A DNA stretch of 5,612 nucleotides, taken from the NCBI GenBank assembly GCA_022712775.1, contig JAFLJZ010000244.1, positions 1 through 5,612 on the forward strand. Direction: 5' to 3'. Source of the stretch: Sulfurimonas sp. (GTDB lineage: Bacteria > Campylobacterota > Campylobacteria > Campylobacterales > Sulfurimonadaceae). The translations under genes were made by a program, and so were the position numbers. The notes under the pieces are model-generated. The model was given only the letters and a program-made list of their open reading frames with translations. It did not search any database and was not told where the DNA came from. How positions within the stretch are numbered: the stretch's first letter is position 1; every line of letters starts with the position of its first letter. Shown here piece by piece: positions 1-5,612 of this stretch.

Positions 1-226
<226 letters not shown>

Positions 227-238
227 TTAAATTACGCG

Positions 239-244
239 ATTATA
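239..244 (-). promoter_or_regulatory. Candidate -10 box of alaS
   Basis: The minus strand reads TATAAT at 244-239, a perfect sigma-70 -10 hexamer. It is 27 bp upstream of the chosen alaS ATG, predicting a start of transcription near 232 and a leader of about 20 nt that holds the AAGAGA ribosome site. No TTGACA-like -35 is seen at 16-18 bp; the bases there read CATATT, CCATAT or ACCATA. A weak or absent -35 is common for housekeeping promoters of Campylobacterota, so this fits but is not proven. Confidence 0.55.
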
Positions 245-252
245 GCCTAAAT

Positions 253-288
253 GAGCTAAAAATATGGTTTATTTAGCTCTTTTTATTT
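253..288 (+). terminator. Hairpin plus T-tract, terminator-shaped on the plus strand
   Basis: GAGCTAAA (253-260) and TTTAGCTC (272-279) form a perfect 8-bp inverted repeat with an 11-nt loop. On the plus strand it is followed directly by TTTTTATTT (280-288), the shape of an intrinsic terminator, but no plus-strand gene precedes it. On the minus strand the same hairpin covers the last codons and TAA stop of the membrane-protein gene, yet is followed by ATTTAGGC rather than a T-run. It may still weaken read-through into alaS, or stop antisense transcripts leaving the alaS promoter region. Stem and T-run are seen directly; function is inferred. Confidence 0.4.
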
Positions 289-1591
289 GTCTCCAGCGTA
301 ATGTACCAGTTATTCCTAGTAAAATCAAAGCAACTGAAGCATAATCATTTATCCAAACCCATAAAGGTGAAAAGAATGTTCCATCATGTAAACTAAGTAC
401 TAAAGAGTACAAAGTAACATCGCTAAACTTTGGAACTGCTAGAGTATTTTTATGCATTGCAAAATACTTTTTTTCATCATTTATTTCAACTATATCTCGA
501 AACATATGTGGTGTTTTAGGGAGTATTTTCCATTTATTTTCATAGATTCTATTAGGAGCACCCATCCCGCTCACATAAAGTTTATTCTCATGTCGAATCA
601 TTCGATATGCAAGACCTTTATTTTCTAAATCCCATGTTTTTAAATCTTCACTCTTGTATATCCCGTATCTATTTCCTATGCGATATACTTTTCCATCATA
701 ATCAACAGACCAAATATCATGTTCAAGTGTTCTATATACTGGTGGAAGAACTTCATTCGGTATAGTAACCGAACTCATAAAAATTTTTAATGCGCTTGAG
801 TGATCTAAAAAAATTCCTGTTATTGCTAAAATCACTAAGGGTATAAGTGCTAAAATAGCGAATATAGTCGCATGAATCTTAATAAGTTTTCTTGTTAATT
901 TTACATACTTTTTTTTACGAATAAACCACCAAATGAAGTAACCACTTAGTGACAAAAGCACTATATATAAAGCTCCATAATCATTAATTAGTAAAGATAT
1001 ATCACCATCAAATAGACCTCGTCCATAGTGCAAATCTCTAACAAATCGTGATAATTTAATGTCATGAATTAACTTTTCTTCTTCAATTTTTACTACATGT
1101 TTGGAGATAGTAGAATAATCAGACTTTTGTATCTGAACAAGCTCGTGTTTATCAATAACAGCAACTATAGTATTTTGAGATAATGACAGAGAAGTTATAT
1201 ATTCATTTTTAAGTGCAATATTCGTCCATGTAGAATCAATGAATTTATATATTCCGTTTGAAGTACCCAAATATAGTCCGCTTGAATCTTTTTTAATTGA
1301 CAAGCATTGAACATCTAGCACTTTTGTAAAGTTTTCCCCAGCATCACTACTCCGAAATAAACCACGTTTACCACCAACCAAACGATAAGTTTCATCATCT
1401 GGATTTATATAATACGAATCAAAAAGTTTACCCTCAATTTTTTCAACACTTTGTGGGTAATGTTTAAGCGTTACACTATATAAAAAACTCCATTTATCAT
1501 GGTCAAGTAAAAACCCAGTTAGCCCTAAAATAAATAGGACAAATCCAGCACTTAAACCAGCAATTTTATGGAGTTTATGTGTGCTTACCAT
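269..1591 (-). CDS. PepSY-TM-like inner-membrane protein, internally duplicated, with periplasmic beta repeats
   Basis: A 440-residue protein with four predicted helices: about 10-29, 205-224, 240-262 and 414-431. Positive residues flank the cytoplasmic sides (HKLHK, RKKKYVKLTRK, RWRQIKRAK), so both long loops (about 30-203 and 265-412) should be periplasmic. The two halves match: KLHKIAG...LTGFLLDH with KIHATIF...ITGIFLDH, and LHYG...INDYG...LSG with LHDG...INDYA...ITG. Each loop carries beta-repeat units, with an Asp-box (S81, D83, G85, F88) in the first and a degenerate one (S314, D316, W320) in the second. This architecture resembles the PepSY-associated TM group, which includes di-haem siderophore reductases such as FoxB. 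His8/240, His31/264 and His188/402 are therefore possible haem ligands (inference). It overlaps the receptor gene by 7 bp; AGGA at 1606-1603 is a somewhat distant ribosome site, suggesting coupling. Reduction or import of the receptor's ligand is the best guess; a sensory role is possible. Confidence 0.8.
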   Translation of the reverse strand: MVSTHKLHKIAGLSAGFVLFILGLTGFLLDHDKWSFLYSVTLKHYPQSVEKIEGKLFDSYYINPDDETYRLVGGKRGLFRSSDAGENFTKVLDVQCLSIKKDSSGLYLGTSNGIYKFIDSTWTNIALKNEYITSLSLSQNTIVAVIDKHELVQIQKSDYSTISKHVVKIEEEKLIHDIKLSRFVRDLHYGRGLFDGDISLLINDYGALYIVLLSLSGYFIWWFIRKKKYVKLTRKLIKIHATIFAILALIPLVILAITGIFLDHSSALKIFMSSVTIPNEVLPPVYRTLEHDIWSVDYDGKVYRIGNRYGIYKSEDLKTWDLENKGLAYRMIRHENKLYVSGMGAPNRIYENKWKILPKTPHMFRDIVEINDEKKYFAMHKNTLAVPKFSDVTLYSLVLSLHDGTFFSPLWVWINDYASVALILLGITGTLRWRQIKRAK

Positions 1592-3639
1592 CTATATTCG
1601 AGTCCTGCGTAAAACTGTCTTGGATCCGCTGGTGTATAGTTTGATTTTCCATAAGCATATGTAGAATTTACTGAGTATCTTTTATCTGTAATATTTGTTA
1701 CTTTCGTAAAGATTCTTAGCTTTTTAGAATATTTATAATCAGCTTTTAAATTACCGACACTATATCCTCCATATTTATCTACAGTATGCTCATCATCCAT
1801 CCAGTATGAACCTACATATTGCCATTCACCCATAATACGTAAACCTTTTGCATACGATGGAATATAATATAATCTTGCATTCGCTAAATGATTTGGGGCA
1901 CTTGCTATTTCATTGTTTCCTAATGTAGGATCATTATCATAATTGTGTTTAGAATATGAATACGCCACACTCGTTTCAAATTCTTCTGACAATGCTGCTT
2001 TGAGTGTTGTTTCTACACCTTGATGTATACTAGAACCACCATTTCTATATCCAGCAGTAGCACCATCTCGAATGATAGTATCATCGATTGTCATATAATA
2101 TACTGCTACTTCCATAAATGTTTTTGATGAAAAGTTTTTCTTCATCCCAACTTCATAGGTATCTGATGTTTCAGGCGTTAGGTTAATATTTTCAGATCCT
2201 GCTTTGACTGAGTATAATCTACTCGCTTGTGGAATTCTAAATCCATTAGCATATCTAAGATAAAGATTTAAATCTTCTTGTGGCATATAACTTAATGCCG
2301 CTTTAGGACTTAAATGTTTAAAGCTATCACTTTTACTACCTGGACGAAAATATGTGTTTGAGCTATCATAGCTATTTGCTTCTAGGTTATTTGTATAAGT
2401 ATAATTGTTGTAATCATAACGTAGCCCTGTACTTAATTTTAATTGTTTAGATAATTGATAATCAGTATGAATATACGGAGCGACTGCTAGATAATCAACA
2501 TCATAGTCATATAAAGCACCAGCTGTATATGTTGTTGGAGCCCAACCTGTTGTTGTTACATCAAAATCTTGGTTATATACAAGAGATGATTTTGTATACT
2601 CTGTATCAAAACCAAATACAATTTTACCCCAAGACTGCTCATATGTATTTCTTTGTTGAAAACCAATTGTAAGCATTTCATTGTCATTACTAGGTAAATT
2701 AGGTTCCCATGTCGCTACATACTGATTACGGTTATAACGAATATATGGAGTAAACTTCATCTCTAAATCATTAAATGTATAGTTAGTAAACTCTGCACTT
2801 AACCTAGCGTAGTCAAATTTTCTACTTACGTCAGTTTGCGTTAATGCTGTAAAATAATTATCATCATCACTTGCAGCCTCTGATCCATTTGAAATATTTT
2901 CATAATCAGTAAAACTATCTGCCTGCTCAGCTTCAGTTTTACTTGCACTAAAAATTACCTTTACATCAGTATCTGAGCTTAATGTAGAATCGTATCTTAC
3001 ATTAGCTTCTAGTCTATCTGAATTAGTATGTTCTCTCCATCCATCGCTATGCATATAAGATACATTTGCTCTATATGCACTCTTTTCATCTATTGTATCA
3101 CTAGCTTCTACGCTTCCTTGAGCATATCCATTGCTTCCACCCATAGCTTTAAAAATTACTTCTTTTTCTTTAGAAGGTTTTTTTAAAGATATTACATTTA
3201 TTACAGCGGCAACAGCATCTGAACCATACAAAGCTGTTCCAGCTCCTTTTAAAACTTCTGTTGACGTTGCAGTTTGGAATGTTGTATATGCAAGTCCATT
3301 ATGATTAAAAAAACCACTTGATTGAACTGGGATTCCATCTTGCATAAATAAATAATATGGTCCTGTATTAACTGGCATACGTATTGATGTCATATGACCG
3401 ATAACTGAGCCTGTTTGCTCAATTCTAACACCTGAGAGAGAATTTAATAAATCCTTTTGAAAGATAACTTGGTCAAGCTTTATTTCATTTTCACCTTTGG
3501 TCGCTATACTCAAAGGTTGTTCTACTACACTCTCTTCCATACCTGTAGCAGTAACACTTATTGGTTGTATTTCTATCACTGAAACATCTGCTAATAAACT
3601 TACAACTAATGATGAAAGTATTATGATTTTTTTATTCAT
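1585..3639 (-). CDS. TonB-dependent outer-membrane receptor, substrate unknown
   Basis: A full-length 684-residue receptor. Residues 1-17 are a signal peptide (MNKK, hydrophobic run, cleavage probably after SLLA). A TonB-box-like IQPISVTATG follows at 24-33. The plug domain spans about 45-152 and ends in the classic EVLKGAGTALYGSDAVAAVI block (128-147). The rest is a 22-strand-type barrel rich in aromatic, Ser, Asn and Thr residues, with the usual PADPRQFYAGLEYRW end and a terminal Trp for outer-membrane assembly. Such receptors take up ferric siderophores, haem, cobalamin, other metal chelates or sugars using TonB-ExbB-ExbD energy. The plug segment around 83-117 (M83, M88, M99, H113, several Tyr/Phe) is distinctive but does not let me name a ligand. 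The start is supported by AAGGA at 3652-3648, 8 nt before the ATG. The next gene overlaps it by 7 bp, so the two products probably act on the same cargo. No clear Fur box is visible upstream. Confidence 0.93.
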   Translation of the reverse strand: MNKKIIILSSLVVSLLADVSVIEIQPISVTATGMEESVVEQPLSIATKGENEIKLDQVIFQKDLLNSLSGVRIEQTGSVIGHMTSIRMPVNTGPYYLFMQDGIPVQSSGFFNHNGLAYTTFQTATSTEVLKGAGTALYGSDAVAAVINVISLKKPSKEKEVIFKAMGGSNGYAQGSVEASDTIDEKSAYRANVSYMHSDGWREHTNSDRLEANVRYDSTLSSDTDVKVIFSASKTEAEQADSFTDYENISNGSEAASDDDNYFTALTQTDVSRKFDYARLSAEFTNYTFNDLEMKFTPYIRYNRNQYVATWEPNLPSNDNEMLTIGFQQRNTYEQSWGKIVFGFDTEYTKSSLVYNQDFDVTTTGWAPTTYTAGALYDYDVDYLAVAPYIHTDYQLSKQLKLSTGLRYDYNNYTYTNNLEANSYDSSNTYFRPGSKSDSFKHLSPKAALSYMPQEDLNLYLRYANGFRIPQASRLYSVKAGSENINLTPETSDTYEVGMKKNFSSKTFMEVAVYYMTIDDTIIRDGATAGYRNGGSSIHQGVETTLKAALSEEFETSVAYSYSKHNYDNDPTLGNNEIASAPNHLANARLYYIPSYAKGLRIMGEWQYVGSYWMDDEHTVDKYGGYSVGNLKADYKYSKKLRIFTKVTNITDKRYSVNSTYAYGKSNYTPADPRQFYAGLEYRW

Positions 3640-3647
3640 ACATATTT

Positions 3648-3652
3648 TCCTT
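3648..3652 (-). promoter_or_regulatory. Ribosome binding site of the TonB receptor
   Basis: The minus strand reads AAGGA at 3652-3648, 8 nt before the ATG at 3639. It fixes that start; the nearby ATG at 3643 is out of frame. Confidence 0.75.
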
Positions 3653-3670
3653 ATATAATATTTATGAAAT

Positions 3671-3700
3671 ACTATAAAGAAAGTGTTACATAAATGTTAA
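3671..3700 (-). promoter_or_regulatory. Candidate promoter of the receptor / PepSY-like operon
   Basis: The minus strand shows TTAACA at 3700-3695 (5 of 6 to TTGACA), an 18-bp spacer, and TATAGT at 3676-3671 (5 of 6 to TATAAT). This predicts a start near 3664 and a leader of about 25 nt with the ribosome site in it. A second possible -10, TATAAT at 3724-3719 preceded by a T-rich run, lies further upstream without a recognisable -35. Its presence in the 110-bp gap suggests the receptor pair is transcribed apart from the dehydrogenase pair. No intrinsic terminator was found between DUF523 and this promoter. Confidence 0.45.
3684..3700. promoter_or_regulatory. Tandem TGTTA half-sites over the -35 (possible regulator site)
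   Basis: On the plus strand TGTTAC (3684-3689) and TGTTAA (3695-3700) repeat in the same direction 11 bp apart, about one helical turn, with a looser AGTTAT 14 bp further on (3709-3714). Directly repeated half-sites one turn apart are typical of OmpR/PhoB-family response regulators. They cover the proposed -35. In such AT-rich sequence chance is a real alternative. Confidence 0.25.
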
Positions 3701-3706
3701 TTACTA

Positions 3707-3759
3707 TAAGTTATTTTAATTATAAGAAAAGATGTTTTATAAATTTAAGTTATTTTAAT
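3707..3759. repeat. Perfect 14-bp direct repeat flanking the DUF523 stop
   Basis: TAAGTTATTTTAAT occurs exactly at 3707-3720 and again at 3746-3759, 39 bp apart. The second copy contains the TAA stop (3752-3750) and last two codons of the DUF523 gene; the first lies just upstream of the receptor promoter. It is either the trace of a small local duplication or a pair of binding sites. It is AT-only apart from one G, so it carries limited information. Confidence 0.6.
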
Positions 3760-4196
3760 GATTCATCAATAATTTTTGCATTCGTATAATATTGCATAAA
3801 TATATCAGTAGCAATTCCATTACCTAAGCTGATAATCTTTTTTTGCTTATTAAATATAGGAGTTGTCCTAAAACCACAACTAGGAGATTTTGATTTTAAA
3901 ACAATTTTATCTACTATTGGGTTTTCTTTTATAAAGGAGTGGATTTCATCTTCTAGAAGTTGTGTTACATCTTTGTTAGTAACATCGGTGATGATTCTAT
4001 TTTGAGTACCAACCTCAACAACATTTATACGTTCACGTGGAGTTCCAAAGAGGGGTGCTTCTGGACAAAAAGGTATAATTTCGTAGTCTTTAAAAGCTTC
4101 TACAACTTCATTTACTTTTTTTGTTTTGCCATCGTACCTACAATATTCACCAAGTAAACACGCAGATATAATGACCTTTTTCTTAACAGATGACAA
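3750..4196 (-). CDS. DUF523 / TudS-like cysteine-cluster protein
   Basis: A 148-residue soluble protein with the full set of DUF523 (YbbK-type) motifs: SACLLGEYCRYDG at 11-23 (Cys13, Cys19), FCPEAPLFGTPR at 43-54 (Cys44, Glu46), and LKSKSPSCGF at 100-109 (Cys107). Length is normal for a single-domain member. Characterised members (TudS) carry a [4Fe-4S] cluster held by three cysteines and remove sulfur from thiouracil; Cys13, Cys44 and Cys107 are the natural candidates here, by position only. The true substrate is not shown by the sequence. The start is TTG at 4196, inside the 3' end of the dehydrogenase gene (14-bp overlap); no ATG or GTG lies in frame before the SACLLG motif, and the ribosome site is weak (GAGA about 9 nt upstream), so translation probably depends on the upstream gene. 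The plus-strand reading at 3960-4157 is a shadow. Confidence 0.88.
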   Translation of the reverse strand: MSSVKKKVIISACLLGEYCRYDGKTKKVNEVVEAFKDYEIIPFCPEAPLFGTPRERINVVEVGTQNRIITDVTNKDVTQLLEDEIHSFIKENPIVDKIVLKSKSPSCGFRTTPIFNKQKKIISLGNGIATDIFMQYYTNAKIIDESLK

Positions 4197-5598
4197 CGCT
4201 TTTAATCTCAGTCATCTCTTCGATTGCAAACCGTGGACCTTCACGCCCTACTCCACTTAGTTTTACTCCACCATAAGGCTGAATATCAAAACGAAGTGTT
4301 GGCATATCATTTATCACGATTCCACCTGCATCTAACTCATTAATTGCTCTTTGTGTTATTTTTAAATCATTTGTAAATACTGAAAACTGTAAACCATAGG
4401 GTGAATTATTCATTTTTGGAAGTGCCTCATCAAAATTTTCAACTTTTACAAGTGAAACTATCGGAGCAAAAACTTCTTCACATACTATAGCCATATCATC
4501 AGTCACATCTGCCATCACACAAGGATGGAACATTCTTCCCTCACGATGTGGAGGAAGTAAAGGAGTTGCACCCTCTTCTATGGCACTTGTAACCCACTCC
4601 ATTGCCCTTGTGGCTGATTCATCATCAATCAAAGGTCCCATAAAAGTTTCATCATCATAGGGTGAACCAACTTTTAGTTTTTTCGTCTCCTCTGCCATTT
4701 TAATAGCAAAAGCATCATAAATATCTGCATGAACATAAATTCTTTGAAGTGAAATACACACTTGACCAGAATTTACAAAAGCACCTAAAGCACACCTAGT
4801 TGCTGCTAAATTTAAGTCTGCACTTGCATCTATAAAAGTCGCAGCATTTCCACCAAGTTCAAGTCCAACCTTCTTAATTCCAGCGGACTTTGTAATAATA
4901 TTTCCAACAGGTACAGAACCAGTAAAACTAATCACTCTTGGAATATCAGAACTTACAAGTGTTCCCCCAACCTCAGCATCACCATACACAACTGAAAGTG
5001 CATTTTTCACAGCAAACTCTGATTCTATAAAAAGCTTTGCAAACTTGTATGAAGTTAAAGGAGCTTCTGGCGTAGGTTTAAGTACAACTGTATTTCCAGC
5101 TACTAAAGCGGGAGCAAGCTTATGTGCAACAAGATTAAGAGGAAAGTTAAAAGGAGTTATACACGCAACAACACCAACAGGTACACGAGAAAAGTATGCA
5201 AGTGTTTTTTTACCACTCGCCATTGCGTCTGTATTGATTGTTTCACCATGCATTGTACGCATAGTTTCAGCAGAGAGCGTAACTGTTTCTATACATCTAT
5301 CTACTTCGATTCTTGAAAAAGTGATAGGCTTACCTACCTCATCTGTAATTGTTTGTGCTATATCTTCTTTATTCTCACGTAGCTTACGAGCAACATCTAA
5401 GAGCCATGCACAACGCTGAGAAAGTGTTGATGCCTTTGCTAAAACGGTAGCATCTTTAGCAATTTGTAAGGCTCTTAAAGTATCCTCAGAATCACAAAGT
5501 GGAGCAGTTGAGACAACTTCACCACTAAAGGGGCTTTTTCTGCTCGTTAATTCTTCTTTTGTAGCCTCAGTTGAGCCAAAAAATATTTTTGCATTCAT
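4183..5598 (-). CDS. NAD(P)+-dependent aldehyde dehydrogenase (lactaldehyde/phosphonoacetaldehyde-like)
   Basis: A complete 471-residue ALDH-superfamily enzyme oxidising an aldehyde to an acid in the cytoplasm. Key residues are all present: Asn151 in PFNFPLN (oxyanion hole), Lys174 in LKPTPEAP (cofactor), FTGS 225-228 (Rossmann loop), Glu247 in LELGGN (general base), Cys281 in NSGQVCIS (nucleophile), and EEVFAP 374-379. The C-terminal block INDMPTLRF...PYGGVKLSG...REGPRFAIEEMTE resembles lactaldehyde and phosphonoacetaldehyde dehydrogenases more than non-phosphorylating GAPDH, so the substrate may be a small hydroxy- or phospho-aldehyde; this is inference from recalled motifs. The residue three after Lys174 is Pro rather than Glu, leaving NAD versus NADP open. 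The ATG at 5598 has GGAGA 6 nt upstream. It is the first gene of a pair with DUF523, and its promoter lies outside the window. Plus-strand readings at 5045-5419 and 5122-5316 are shadows. Confidence 0.93.
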   Translation of the reverse strand: MNAKIFFGSTEATKEELTSRKSPFSGEVVSTAPLCDSEDTLRALQIAKDATVLAKASTLSQRCAWLLDVARKLRENKEDIAQTITDEVGKPITFSRIEVDRCIETVTLSAETMRTMHGETINTDAMASGKKTLAYFSRVPVGVVACITPFNFPLNLVAHKLAPALVAGNTVVLKPTPEAPLTSYKFAKLFIESEFAVKNALSVVYGDAEVGGTLVSSDIPRVISFTGSVPVGNIITKSAGIKKVGLELGGNAATFIDASADLNLAATRCALGAFVNSGQVCISLQRIYVHADIYDAFAIKMAEETKKLKVGSPYDDETFMGPLIDDESATRAMEWVTSAIEEGATPLLPPHREGRMFHPCVMADVTDDMAIVCEEVFAPIVSLVKVENFDEALPKMNNSPYGLQFSVFTNDLKITQRAINELDAGGIVINDMPTLRFDIQPYGGVKLSGVGREGPRFAIEEMTEIKSVVIC

Positions 5599-5604
5599 TA
5601 CAGT

Positions 5605-5609
5605 TCTCC
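5605..5609 (-). promoter_or_regulatory. Ribosome binding site of the aldehyde dehydrogenase
   Basis: The minus strand reads GGAGA at 5609-5605, 6 nt before the ATG at 5598. It is a strong Shine-Dalgarno site and supports that start; only 14 bp of upstream sequence are in the window. Confidence 0.8.
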
Positions 5610-5612
5610 AAA

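Noticed and set aside
3640..3749. Fur box or intrinsic terminator in the spacer between DUF523 and the receptor
   Set aside because: No 19-bp GATAAT-type dyad and no G+C-containing hairpin with a T-run could be found; the short ACAT-AA-ATGT palindrome at 3687-3698 is too weak in this AT-rich DNA.
3960..4157. Plus-strand 65-residue open frame rich in Phe and Ile
   Set aside because: It lies wholly antisense to the DUF523 gene and its composition is what the complement of Lys/Glu-rich codons gives.
5045..5419. Plus-strand open frames of 124 and 64 residues (the second at 5122-5316)
   Set aside because: They are antisense to a complete aldehyde dehydrogenase with all catalytic motifs, and overlap each other in different frames.

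Overview
The window comes from an AT-rich genome, most likely a member of the Campylobacterota (a Sulfurimonas-like epsilonproteobacterium). The main evidence is the N-terminus of alanyl-tRNA synthetase read from the minus strand at the left edge. It has the compact MKIREEYL... start and the [13 protein letters not shown] segment that I associate with that phylum. Genus and phylum are inferred from recalled sequence character, not from a search.

All five supported genes lie on the minus strand, so transcription runs right to left. From upstream to downstream they are: an NAD(P)-dependent aldehyde dehydrogenase (5598 to 4183); a DUF523/TudS-like cysteine protein (4196 to 3750) that starts with TTG inside the end of the dehydrogenase gene; a 110-bp spacer with a candidate promoter and repeats; a TonB-dependent outer-membrane receptor (3639 to 1585); a four-helix PepSY-TM-like membrane protein with two periplasmic beta-repeat domains (1591 to 269), overlapping the receptor by 7 bp; a 57-bp spacer with a candidate promoter; and the first 70 codons of alaS (211 to 1), which run off the window. 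There is no gene-free stretch longer than about 110 bp.

The genes form three units. The dehydrogenase and DUF523 genes overlap by 14 bp and look translationally coupled. The receptor and the PepSY-like gene form a second coupled pair. A reasonable model is that the receptor brings a metal chelate or other scarce ligand across the outer membrane, and the inner-membrane protein handles it, perhaps by haem-mediated reduction as known for siderophore reductases of the PepSY-TM group. alaS is a separate housekeeping unit with its own -10 box.

The most interesting object is the 440-residue membrane protein. It is an internal duplication of a helix - periplasmic beta repeats - helix module, with histidines kept at matching positions in both halves. 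Each half carries about three blade-like repeats, so the two periplasmic loops might together close one propeller. Smaller points of interest are a perfect 14-bp direct repeat around the DUF523 stop codon, OmpR-type tandem half-sites on the receptor promoter, and a hairpin with a T-tract pointing the wrong way between the PepSY-like gene and alaS.
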